Assembly (NCBI RefSeq): GCF_003340495.1 | Contig: NZ_QASA01000001.1 | Span: forward strand, 3,472,001-3,536,000 | Length of the DNA stretch: 64,000 bases | Reading direction: 5' to 3' | Source of the DNA: Adhaeribacter pallidiroseus | Lineage (GTDB): Bacteria; Bacteroidota; Bacteroidia; Cytophagales; Hymenobacteraceae | Part shown: piece after piece, positions 8,615-16,271 of the stretch | Layout of the letters: every line of letters starts with the position of its first letter | Numbering within the stretch: position 1 is the first letter of the stretch | Notes under the pieces: model-generated | Database searches by the model: none | What the model was told of the DNA's origin: nothing | What the model saw: the letters and a program-made list of their open reading frames with translations, nothing else | Position numbers and translations under genes: made by a program

Positions 8615-8682
8615 TGCTAACGGCTTGTGCATGAGGTGTGCGAGGCTATCAGCCAAAGCATGGCTTATGCACTTTGTTGGGC
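8615..8682 (-). repeat. attC-like recombination site behind cassette gene 5
   Basis: On the minus strand it starts with GCCCAAC (fits RYYYAAC) and ends with GTTAGCA (two bases off GTTRRRY). The arms pair imperfectly (GTGCATGAG with the complement of CTTATGCAC), with a GAGGCTATCAGCC core. It overlaps the false N-terminal extension of the gene at 7913. Confidence 0.6.
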
Positions 8683-8709
8683 GAAGTATCTTTTTTATTA
8701 ATTTCTAAT

Positions 8710-9246
8710 TTAGCAACCGCAGTATCCAATAAATTTTTGCACTAACTTTTCATTTCCTTTAGTAACAGTAAAAGTCCCCTCAACATCTGATGTCTCTTCC
8801 ATTTCAGTATTTTCTACGGTCTTTGTTATATTCACCTCAATTTGCATCGAGTTACTAGTATAAAGAGTGTTTCCTTTAACCTTTCCTTTATACTCGAATG
8901 TGTGGACCTCCTCATTCAGCTTTATCATGGCAATGTCACCCGCATCAAGATAAATGTATTTCTGCTCTTGTTTGTCTTGCTCGGTAAGGAAGAGGGAGCA
9001 ACCGCATCCGCTAAATTCATCCGGATATGAAGTGAATGTTTCTAATTCCAATTTTGAAACATTGGGAGTTTCGGCAGGTTCTCTTTCTTCGGTTATAATT
9101 ACTGGTTCTTTTTCAACTTGCTTTTGAACTGTTGTTGGAACAGCAGGAGCTGTTTCCCTTACTTTGTGTGATTTTGGGTCTGTGCATGAGATTATAGCAA
9201 ACGCTAGCACAAATATTACTGCTTGCTTCACGAGTTTTCTCTTCAC
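8710..9246 (-). CDS. Lipoprotein of unknown function (cassette gene 5)
   Basis: 178 residues with a lipoprotein signal (KQAVIFVLAFAIISC, Cys at about 21). A proline/glutamate-rich linker (about 30-60) is followed by a beta-rich domain with a GCGCSLFL motif at about 80. The protein ends FIGYCGC. The paired Cys motifs at both ends of the domain suggest disulfides or metal binding; that is inference. I recognise no family. The gene is followed on its 3' side by the attC-like element at 8615-8682. Confidence 0.6.
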   Translation of the reverse strand: MKRKLVKQAVIFVLAFAIISCTDPKSHKVRETAPAVPTTVQKQVEKEPVIITEEREPAETPNVSKLELETFTSYPDEFSGCGCSLFLTEQDKQEQKYIYLDAGDIAMIKLNEEVHTFEYKGKVKGNTLYTSNSMQIEVNITKTVENTEMEETSDVEGTFTVTKGNEKLVQKFIGYCGC

Positions 9247-9285
9247 ATTCTTTTAGTGTAAACTTCTTTCATTCTTAAATATTCC

Positions 9286-9353
9286 GCCCAACGTCTAGTA
9301 TAAACGACGGCGAAGGCCTTAGGCCGAAGGCTGGCGTTTATGCCTTGTTAGGC
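9286..9353 (-). repeat. attC-like recombination site behind cassette gene 6; the best-preserved copy
   Basis: On the minus strand it starts GCCTAAC and ends GTTGGGC, so both boxes fit RYYYAAC and GTTRRRY exactly. The 68-base element folds through TATAAACG (9300-9307) with its complement in CGTTTATG (9335-9342) and the palindromic core AAGGCCTTAGGCCGAAGG. The length and layout are those of a short integron attC site. Confidence 0.7.
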
Positions 9354-9365
9354 AATGTTATACTT

Positions 9366-9857
9366 TTATTTTAAGGCTAACTTCATTCTTTCTATAAAAG
9401 GTCTTCGGCTGTATTCTTTTAATTTTATCTTTTCTTTAAGAGAAGACACTAATTCTTTGAAATTAGAATAGGTAAAATCTGATATTTCTGTAACTCTTTT
9501 TCCATTGGCTTCAATAATCAATATTTCTCCATTGCCAATCTTCACATTTTCATAAGAAGGGATGGCTGTTATATCAGAGTAGCCGATGGTAATTTCTTTA
9601 CCTAGCCCGAACAGCTTTTTTACTCTCAACTGTTCTTTGTCTATTTCAACGATATCCCATTTATATTTTAGGTGATAGATTAAAAGCAATAGAGTACAAG
9701 CCATTAGTAATGGAAACATTAAAACTAATATTTGCTTTGGGTCTTTTAAAATCAACCCAATTGCTAGTACTGAAATCACTGTTACACAAGGAACTCCTAT
9801 TAGCAGGAACAGAAGCAAAATACTAGAGAATATTCTATAGGTACTTTTTATATTCAT
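9366..9857 (-). CDS. Membrane protein with PH-like domain (cassette gene 6)
   Basis: 163 residues. Two membrane helices (about 8-33 and 42-63) are followed by a cytoplasmic beta-rich domain of about 90 residues. The pattern DIVEIDKEQLRVKKLFG, ITIGYSDITAI and then a closing helix (NFKELVSSLKEKI) is typical of bacterial PH-like (bPH/YdbT-type) membrane proteins. The function is unknown. It is the right-most cassette gene. A palindrome flanked by 10-bp direct repeats lies upstream at 9870-9949. Confidence 0.6.
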   Translation of the reverse strand: MNIKSTYRIFSSILLLFLLIGVPCVTVISVLAIGLILKDPKQILVLMFPLLMACTLLLLIYHLKYKWDIVEIDKEQLRVKKLFGLGKEITIGYSDITAIPSYENVKIGNGEILIIEANGKRVTEISDFTYSNFKELVSSLKEKIKLKEYSRRPFIERMKLALK

Positions 9858-9869
9858 TTTAAATGTTGC

Positions 9870-9949
9870 CTAATATACTGCTAAACGACATTGGTGCGTT
9901 TAGCACACCAATATAGCGGTATAAACGCACCAATTTTAGCTAATATACT
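9870..9949. repeat. 60-base palindrome flanked by 10-bp direct repeats
   Basis: CTAATATACT occurs exactly at 9870-9879 and 9940-9949. Between them is an inverted repeat: GCTAAA pairs with TTTAGC at the ends, and TTGGTGCGTTTA (9891-9902) with TAAACGCACCAA (9922-9933). The arrangement looks like a small insertion with target-site duplication, or an end element of the cassette array. Confidence 0.5.
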
Positions 9950-10015
9950 ATGTATAACAAATAATAGATAAATTTAAGTAAGCTCTCTTTTTCAAATTTT
10001 AGTAATTTACCCACC

Positions 10016-10879
10016 ATGAAATGGATTACACGGGAGCGCCCCAAAATTGACCGGATTGCCTGCCCGTGGCTCATTCGGCGGTTTATTGACCCGGAAGCCG
10101 AAATTATATTCGTACCGGTAGCGGATATTCCCCGATTAGCCGCGGAGCTGCCGGCCACGCCTTTTGATATTCCCGATACGGAGTTTACCCACTACGAAGA
10201 CCGTTGTACCTTTGATTATTTCCTGGAGAAATACCGCCTCACCGACCCAGCGCTACACCGCTTGGCGCCCATTGTGCGGGGCGCCGATACCGACGACCAC
10301 GCTCTGGCTAGCGAATCGGCCGGTTTATGGGCTATCTCGGCTGGGCTGGCTTATAATACTACCAACGACTACGAACTGCTCGAAAAAGGCATGCTGCTAT
10401 ACGATAGCCTGTACAGTTGGGCCCAGCATTTATATAAAGAAAAACATACCCAGAGCCCTACCGAAAAATTGTTGTTGCAGATATTTAATACTTACCTTCA
10501 TCAAAAAAAATCCGAAAAGAAAAAAATACCGGTTTGGGCCACCGAGTTAAAAGAAATTATCCAGGACCAAATGGATACCAACCTGAGTTTGAGTTTAAAG
10601 GCTATTTCGGAAGATTTAAATGTAAACCCAGCCTACTTATCGCGGGAGTTTTCAAAGTATTTTGATAATTTAACTTTTGGCGAGTACATCCGGAAACTAC
10701 GCATCGAAAAAGCTACGCAATTGCTGAATGCCCCCCAGCATTCGCTTTCCGAAATAGCGTACCTTACCGGCTTTTCCGACCAGAGCCATTTTACCCGGAT
10801 TTTTAAAAAATATACCGGCCAGAACCCTTCGGATTACCGCAAAAACTTAGCAAAAGGTAAAGCGGATACAAAAGGTTAA
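10016..10879 (+). CDS. ChrB-like chromate-sensing domain fused to an AraC-type DNA-binding domain
   Basis: 287 residues. Residues 1-145 match the ChrB C-terminal type domain: the start MKWITRERPKIDRIACPWLI, the FTHYEDRCTFDYFLEKY segment with possible ligands His59, Cys64 and Asp67, then IVRGADTDDH. Residues about 180-280 are an AraC/XylS double helix-turn-helix ending in LTGFSDQSHFTRIFKK and GQNPSDYRK. Classical ChrB carries its regulatory part differently, so a direct fusion to AraC makes a one-component regulator. The chromate transporter gene starts 70 bases downstream on the same strand, so the fusion most likely senses chromate or a related oxyanion and controls chrA. Start: ATG at 10016, agreeing with the conserved N-terminus. 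Confidence 0.88.
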   Translation: MKWITRERPKIDRIACPWLIRRFIDPEAEIIFVPVADIPRLAAELPATPFDIPDTEFTHYEDRCTFDYFLEKYRLTDPALHRLAPIVRGADTDDHALASESAGLWAISAGLAYNTTNDYELLEKGMLLYDSLYSWAQHLYKEKHTQSPTEKLLLQIFNTYLHQKKSEKKKIPVWATELKEIIQDQMDTNLSLSLKAISEDLNVNPAYLSREFSKYFDNLTFGEYIRKLRIEKATQLLNAPQHSLSEIAYLTGFSDQSHFTRIFKKYTGQNPSDYRKNLAKGKADTKG

Positions 10880-10949
10880 TTTTGTTCTATTTTTCCGGCC
10901 AAAAACTTTGTAGCCTTGTACGAATCATTGCGAGGCATTATCCGGATTT

Positions 10950-12299
10950 ATGAGGAACCCTTCTATCAGCAGCAGCCCCTCTACCATCGTCGTGAAACCC
11001 AGTTTTAAAGAGGCTTTCTTTTTCTGGGTTAAACTAGGCTTTATCAGTTTTGGCGGACCAGCCGGGCAGATTGGTATTATGCACGAATTTCTGGTAGATC
11101 AAAAAAAATGGATTTCCGATAAAAAATTTTTACATGCCCTTAATTACTGCATGTTGTTGCCGGGTCCGGAAGCCCAGCAGTTAGCCACTTATATTGGCTG
11201 GTTGCTGCATGGCACGGTGGGTGGTTTAGTAGCCGGAATATTTTTTGTACTGCCTTCGGTGTTTATTTTACTGGGCCTAAGCATCGCCTATGTTATGTTC
11301 GGTAAAATTGCCTGGGTAGCGGTATTGTTTTACGGCTTAAAACCCGCGGTAGTAGCTATTGTTATCCTGGCTTTAATTAAAATTGGCAAGAAATCGCTGC
11401 TGAGTGTGTTTCATTACGGCATAGCGGCTTTAAGTTTTACCGGCGTATTTTTCTTGAATATTCCTTTTCCGTACTTAATTATGGGCGCAGTACTTCTGGG
11501 TGGGCTCGGCCAAAAAATTTACCCTGATTTATTAAGTCAAAAACAAGTTGGATCGCAAAAACAAACCGACGAAACGGGGTATTATCTACATTCCGGCAGT
11601 CAAATTCCGGGTACCGGCTTTTCGAGCAAACGGCTCATCCTGCAATTAGCGATTGCCTTGCTAGTGTGGTTAGCGCCTTTTACACTGTTTTACACCAGTA
11701 CGGGCGCTGCTTTCTGGCAACAATTAACTTTATTCTTTACCAAAGCGGCTTTGGTAACTTTTGGCGGTGCTTATGCGGTGTTGCCTTACGTAGCGCAGGT
11801 AACCGTCGAAAAATTCCACTGGTTGAGTAATCTGCAAATGATTGATGGCTTGGCTTTAGGCGAAACTACTCCCGGTCCGCTGATTATGGTTTTGGCTTTC
11901 GTGGGATTTATGGCGGGCTATAATCATTTTCAGAGTTCTATTTTAATGGGTAGTTTAGGCCTTTTGCTCACTACTTATTATACTTTCTTACCTTGCTTTT
12001 TATTTATTCTGGCGGGTGCGCCCATTATCGAAAAGACCCAGGATAACCCGCAGGTAAAAGCACTGCTGAGTATTGTAACGGCCGCGGTGGTAGGCGTAAT
12101 TTTAAATTTAACGATATACTTCGCGCTCGCCGTGGTAGTTCCCCAGAAAACCTTCAGCAACCTGGATTATTTTAGCCTGACCTGGATGATGATTTCGTTC
12201 TTAGCCATGTACCGCTTTAAGATTGGGATGATCACCTGGATTGGAATAAGTGCTCTGGCGGGTTTAATGCATTATCTGGTTTGTAGTTTTATTTTGTAA
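10950..12299 (+). CDS. chrA: Chromate transporter, two-domain CHR family
   Basis: 449 residues with two homologous CHR halves. The first begins FFFWVKLGFISFGGPAGQIG and carries the MLLPGPEAQQLATYIGW signature. The second repeats the pattern as FTKAALVTFGGAYAVLPYV and then LALGETTPGPLIMV. About ten to twelve membrane helices are visible. ChrA proteins export chromate by ion-coupled transport and give resistance. The long two-domain size is usual in proteobacteria and Bacteroidota. Together with the ChrB-AraC gene upstream it forms a two-gene resistance unit. Confidence 0.93.
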   Translation: MRNPSISSSPSTIVVKPSFKEAFFFWVKLGFISFGGPAGQIGIMHEFLVDQKKWISDKKFLHALNYCMLLPGPEAQQLATYIGWLLHGTVGGLVAGIFFVLPSVFILLGLSIAYVMFGKIAWVAVLFYGLKPAVVAIVILALIKIGKKSLLSVFHYGIAALSFTGVFFLNIPFPYLIMGAVLLGGLGQKIYPDLLSQKQVGSQKQTDETGYYLHSGSQIPGTGFSSKRLILQLAIALLVWLAPFTLFYTSTGAAFWQQLTLFFTKAALVTFGGAYAVLPYVAQVTVEKFHWLSNLQMIDGLALGETTPGPLIMVLAFVGFMAGYNHFQSSILMGSLGLLLTTYYTFLPCFLFILAGAPIIEKTQDNPQVKALLSIVTAAVVGVILNLTIYFALAVVVPQKTFSNLDYFSLTWMMISFLAMYRFKIGMITWIGISALAGLMHYLVCSFIL

Positions 12300-12306
12300 A
12301 TGCTTG

Positions 12307-12520
12307 AGGGAGTAGGAGTAGCTTTTCTTTGGAGCCTTTTCAAGTATCCAGGCTCCAGTGCTATCGAGTTTGACAGTTCAAGTTTTGCCTCGTAGCCAAT
12401 GGGCCTCTTTTGGCTTTATCAGGGGCCTAAGCTCTCTTTCCTCGACTCCATCTTCGGAATGCCTCCGGTACCAGAACCTTAGAGGGTCTGCTATAGCCAA
12501 ACTGGTGTAATTGCTTTTAA
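12307..12520 (+). repeat. Dispersed ~210-bp repeat, copy A
   Basis: This stretch shares diagnostic blocks with 50980-51165 and, inverted, with 51455-51660. They include GTGCTATCGAGTTTGACA, TTGCCTCGTAGCC followed by GGGCCTC.TTTGGCT, TCGGAATGCC and AGCCAAACTGGTGT. It has no coding potential. The rest of the 12300-12894 gap is AT-rich and shows only a 33-bp repeat at 12673-12705. Confidence 0.6.
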
Positions 12521-12672
12521 TTACTCAACTAAGTAGGATAAACTTTTAGACAGAAACTAGTATCAAACAGCCTTACTATTTTTTGTTAGAATACCTGTTA
12601 TAAGTACTTGGACAAAATTAAATAGATAGACAAGTTCGACTAAGTAGTTGATTTTTAAAATACTAACAATCA

Positions 12673-12705
12673 AACAACGAACAACTAATAACGACCAACT
12701 ACTTA
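12673..12705 (+). repeat. 33-bp exact repeat, also at 48307-48339
   Basis: The 33 bases beginning AACAACGAACAACTAATA and ending CAACTACTTA are identical in both places. Both copies are intergenic and lie before plus-strand genes. The sequence is low in complexity and has no internal hairpin. Confidence 0.6.
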
Positions 12706-12894
12706 AGTAGTTAAAAAGTACAAATTTTTAAATTTTATAAGTAGCAGCGGAGGCTGGGGCATTAATCAATCTTTTATAAATACAAACTTGCGTTATTTTA
12801 AAAAAAGTAAATTATATACAAATGGTTATTTACATTCTATTATTCTAAAAGGTACCTGCTTAGCATTGCATGGTAAATTAATTATTCTACTCGT

Positions 12895-13464
12895 ATGTTT
12901 CTCGTTCGCCTATTACCTGACAGCAATTTATTTGTTCATTTTTTTAAATTTTTAGCCAGGTTACTTCTTATAGCAATAATCTGCCTGCTTTTTAAACCAC
13001 ATGCAAGTCAAGCCCAGGCACCGCCGCCCGTAACTTACCCCAAAGTAGCCGGCTACGTCGGCATTATTCACCCACTGGTAACTTTCAGCAAAGACGAGAC
13101 AACTACCAATTTCGACGGGTATTACGTAGTGGGTATGCCTACCGGCATAAATATCTGGAAAAGTGCGAAGATTGGCTTTTCGGCGGAGTTTGTGCCTTTT
13201 ATTCGGGCCGAAAACGGAACGAGCCGCATGAGCAACTTTTTATTTCACCCGGGCGTACTGGTGGCCCTGGGGCACGGCTTTACCTTTGCCGGACGAGCGG
13301 CTTTTGAGACTTCCGGGCGTTATGGGTTTACGCCGGTGTTAAATTACGCGGTTAAAAAAAATACCAACAGTAATTACTTTGTAGCCGTACCCCTACCCGT
13401 GCGGTTCGGGAACGATCACCCGACGAGTTTAACCTTAGGCTTTCAATTTGGCTTAGCTTTTTAG
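12895..13464 (+). CDS. Outer-membrane beta-barrel-like protein
   Basis: 189 residues. After a rather long N-terminus, a signal peptide (about 20-40, LLLIAIICLL...ASQAQA) leads into a mature part rich in alternating aromatic/polar beta strands: GYVGIIHPLVTF, DGYYVVGMPTGINIW, KIGFSAEFVPFI and SLTLGFQFGLAF. It ends in a C-terminal phenylalanine, as outer-membrane barrels usually do. The size fits an eight-stranded barrel. No specific function can be read. An in-frame later start would also leave a signal peptide. The gene faces the minus-strand oxidoreductase and probably shares the hairpin at 13477-13521. Confidence 0.65.
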   Translation: MFLVRLLPDSNLFVHFFKFLARLLLIAIICLLFKPHASQAQAPPPVTYPKVAGYVGIIHPLVTFSKDETTTNFDGYYVVGMPTGINIWKSAKIGFSAEFVPFIRAENGTSRMSNFLFHPGVLVALGHGFTFAGRAAFETSGRYGFTPVLNYAVKKNTNSNYFVAVPLPVRFGNDHPTSLTLGFQFGLAF

Positions 13465-13476
13465 GCGGAAGGTAAG

Positions 13477-13521
13477 ATAAAGCTGTTTCCAAACGATATA
13501 TTTAGTTAGAAGCAGCTTTAT
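13477..13521. terminator. Hairpin between convergent genes
   Basis: ATAAAGCTG (13477-13485) and CAGCTTTAT (13513-13521) form a perfect 9-bp stem, with T-rich sequence after it on the plus strand. It lies between the barrel protein and the oxidoreductase genes. Confidence 0.4.
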
Positions 13522-13574
13522 TTAGGTAATCAGAAATACCCTTAAAACAGCTGAAAAGCCGCCGCATGGCTAAC

Positions 13575-14477
13575 TTAAAGTAATTGTCTTAAAGCTTGTT
13601 GAATTTGCGGAAATTTAAAAAAGAATTGTTTTTCGGCCAGAATCTTTGAAACTACCCGCCTGCCCGATAGCACTAACTCGGCTTCGGTGCCGATGAACAA
13701 AGCGCCAAAACGCGTTAAAAAAGCGGGATTAGGTAAACCAATCGGTACTTTTAAAGCCTTCCGGATTTCCCGTATAAATTCTTTGTTCTTCACCGGAAAA
13801 GGACTGGCCGCATGAATAATACCGTTTACTTCATTCCGGATTACCCAATCGATTAAGGCTACAAAATCCTCTTCGTGAATCCAGGTCATGTACTGTTCGC
13901 CGGAGCCGATTTTACCGCCAAAACCGGTTTTCGCTAAGTTCGCGAAAGGTTTGAGTACGCCTTTGCCCGATTGCAGGACTAAACCAATCCGCAGAAAAAC
14001 CTGACGCACGCCGGAGATGGAAATTTTAAAAAAAGCTTGCTCCCACTGCTTACAAACCTCCGGCGAAAAGCCATCGCCGGTTACCGAACCTTCATCCTTT
14101 ATTTCCTCGCCTGAATTACCAAAAATGGCCGCCGAACCGGCATTAATCCAAACCGCCGGCTTATGCGCTAAACCCTGAATGGCCTGCCCAATTACTAAGG
14201 TGGAATCGACGCGGGAACGGATAATTTCTTTTTTATTCTCCTCCGTATACCGGCAATTCACCGATTTACCCACCAGATTAATAATGGCCGTGCTTTCTTC
14301 TAGCTCTTGCGTCCAAGGGCCGAGGTTTTTTGCATCCCAGGCCACATACCGGATGTTTTTATCGTTTGGCTGGGTGCGCCGGCTTAAAATTATTATCTCG
14401 GTTTCGGTATTGTAATACCGTGCAACAATAGCGCTCCCTAAAGCACCGGTGCCGCCGGCAATTACTATTTTTCGCAT
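13575..14477 (-). CDS. TIGR01777 family NAD(P)-dependent epimerase/oxidoreductase
   Basis: 300 residues. The N-terminus has the Rossmann motif GGTGALGSAI (8-17). Later come INLVGKSVNCRYTEENKKEI, a signature of this family, and SRVDSTLVIGQAI. GSAAIFGNSGE matches the catalytic Tyr position of extended SDR proteins, though the Tyr is not retained there. The C-terminal 50 residues (PIGLPNPAFLTRFGALFIG...) match DUF1731. Relatives include YfcH and plant SulA-like proteins; no substrate is established. It is read alone on the minus strand, downstream of the REP-like element at 14560. Confidence 0.9.
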   Translation of the reverse strand: MRKIVIAGGTGALGSAIVARYYNTETEIIILSRRTQPNDKNIRYVAWDAKNLGPWTQELEESTAIINLVGKSVNCRYTEENKKEIIRSRVDSTLVIGQAIQGLAHKPAVWINAGSAAIFGNSGEEIKDEGSVTGDGFSPEVCKQWEQAFFKISISGVRQVFLRIGLVLQSGKGVLKPFANLAKTGFGGKIGSGEQYMTWIHEEDFVALIDWVIRNEVNGIIHAASPFPVKNKEFIREIRKALKVPIGLPNPAFLTRFGALFIGTEAELVLSGRRVVSKILAEKQFFFKFPQIQQALRQLL

Positions 14478-14559
14478 GATATTTCTTAACTCTGAAAAAG
14501 CTTAATACGCATTCTTCTACCTCGAAGCCAAAGTAGTTCTGTACTGTTATGTGTAACTG

Positions 14560-14703
14560 TCGGGAGCGTCCTCGCTCGTGACTAAAATTTGGTAGGCCTC
14601 CGGCCGGGAAAACCGATGTACTTTTTTAATAGCCATTCCGCAATAACTTACCTCCGGCCAGAGGCCGGACCATGAACCTCACGAGCGAGGACGCCCGCGA
14701 TAG
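14560..14703. repeat. REP-like palindromic element, family 1 copy 1
   Basis: Perfect 16-bp outer arms (GCGTCCTCGCTCGTGA at 14566-14581 and its complement at 14679-14694) enclose a second, imperfect pair, GGCCTCCGGCC and GGCCAGAGGCC. The same nested design recurs at 17751-17895 and 35486-35587. Confidence 0.75.
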
Positions 14704-14729
14704 CAGAAGGTGAAACTACTCCTTCTCCC

Positions 14730-16247
14730 TTAAAATGAACTGAGCGTAGTTTGCCTTCCTTCCACCAAGGGGTACTTTTTCTCTACTTTATCCAGCACCA
14801 CGTAAATAGAATCGTTAAACTCATTGCGGCCGCTTAAAACAATGCGGTTAGCACTGGGGCGGCGGTAGTGTAATTCCTGGGTTTCTTGGGCGTGGTTTTT
14901 ATTTTTATTCTGTAAATGCAATACTTGTTTTTCAGGATCGGCCTGGTAAAAGAAGTAACGGCGCTCGCCGGCCATGCCGCCCACCTCCCAACGGGTTACG
15001 CCTAAATCGCGGTTCAGTTTCTTTTTGGCGAGCTGATCGGAATCCTGGGTATTTACCTGGTTTAGCTTGGTGTTCTTTTTATCGTTTTTCACGCGCAAAG
15101 GCGAGTAGCCAATCATGCGGTCAGCAATAGCGCCGCGGTTGGTGCGGTAACTTAACGACGACCAATCTTCGAAAATAGCATCCTGCCACCGGATAGAATC
15201 GGTTGGGGAATACGGGAGCACCTGGTTGTTTAAACGAAACTCCGTAACATTGTACAGACCTTTGGTATCGGGCAAACCGGGCGTACTCGGGATATTATAA
15301 TTGTTGCCGTTGAAAAAGCCGTAGGCCCACAAACCCGCCGCTACCGGAACAAACACCATATTAAAAGTCCATTTTACGCCGTTTACCAGGTATTTCTGCC
15401 ATTTTTCGGTAAAAACGGGGTTAAAGCGGTAAGGCTGCAGAATATCTTTTTCGTTCACCAGCAGGTTCCAGATTTTAGGCAAATCGTACCAGGCTATAAA
15501 TATGCCGATGATGGCAAAGTAAGCAGCCGGTACGGCTACCCCGGCATCGTAGGCGTGGTTGGCAATGCAAATATTAAAAGTTACTACCGCCGCTAAAGCC
15601 GCTCCGAGCACCGCGGTTTTGCGGTAGAGCAGCAATAAACCCGGAACAATTTCGGCAAAACCCAGAAACACCGTATACTCAAAAGAAATACCCACGTGCG
15701 ACCAGTATAGTTTTTTTTCGGCAAAATCAATGAAGGGCGTATTGAGCATGCCCACGGTGGGGTAAACCATTTGCATCGGGAAGGCTTTTTTTAAGCCCCA
15801 GCCCACCATGCCGTACGCTAAGCGGTAGCGTGCCAGCACCCGAATCCAATAATACAATTTGCTGTATTGGGTCGATTTTTTATCGAGTAAAGTCCAGATA
15901 GTGCCACCGATGACGGCTCCCACAAAAACCAAAATCAGGTTGATGTAATTAAGTATGCCGAATACGCCTTCCTCCGATTCGATTAAAACGATTTGCGGCG
16001 GCCAGAATGCCACAATGCTTTGCCAATTGTGGTAGGTTATTTTGGAGAATTTCAGCTCCAGCAAATCCGTATAAAACTTAGGATACGTGGGAATGCATAA
16101 AAAAAGAATGTACAGAAAAGCGATCCGGAATGCAATTTTCTGAACGTTTGTCCAACTTTTCGGTTTCTTTCCTTCGGCGGGCGGTTTCGCCACAGGGGGC
16201 AACTTCTCCACGTAAGGAGTTTCCAGGCTTAATTCGTTTACTGCCAT
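14730..16247 (-). CDS. DoxX-like membrane protein with C-terminal soluble domain (paralogue A1)
   Basis: 505 residues. About seven membrane helices occupy residues 38-315, including the DoxX-like core YYWIRVLARYRLAYGMVGWGLKKAFPMQ, then a helix pair around FLGFAEIVPGLLLLYRKTAVLG. A C-terminal domain of about 180 residues follows, with GLYNVTEFRLNNQVLPYS, RWQDAIFEDWSSL, VLHLQNKNKNH and SIYVVLDKVEKKY. The closest relative in the window is 32297-33952. The DoxX/DoxD assignment rests on the core helices and is not certain. DoxD is the membrane subunit of archaeal thiosulfate:quinone oxidoreductase. It is the last gene of the susC-susD-DoxX-DoxX operon; the gap to the preceding gene is only 24 bases. 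Confidence 0.65.
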   Translation of the reverse strand: MAVNELSLETPYVEKLPPVAKPPAEGKKPKSWTNVQKIAFRIAFLYILFLCIPTYPKFYTDLLELKFSKITYHNWQSIVAFWPPQIVLIESEEGVFGILNYINLILVFVGAVIGGTIWTLLDKKSTQYSKLYYWIRVLARYRLAYGMVGWGLKKAFPMQMVYPTVGMLNTPFIDFAEKKLYWSHVGISFEYTVFLGFAEIVPGLLLLYRKTAVLGAALAAVVTFNICIANHAYDAGVAVPAAYFAIIGIFIAWYDLPKIWNLLVNEKDILQPYRFNPVFTEKWQKYLVNGVKWTFNMVFVPVAAGLWAYGFFNGNNYNIPSTPGLPDTKGLYNVTEFRLNNQVLPYSPTDSIRWQDAIFEDWSSLSYRTNRGAIADRMIGYSPLRVKNDKKNTKLNQVNTQDSDQLAKKKLNRDLGVTRWEVGGMAGERRYFFYQADPEKQVLHLQNKNKNHAQETQELHYRRPSANRIVLSGRNEFNDSIYVVLDKVEKKYPLVEGRQTTLSSF

Positions 16248-16271
16248 AATAGTCTCTTTAAGTTCAATTTT

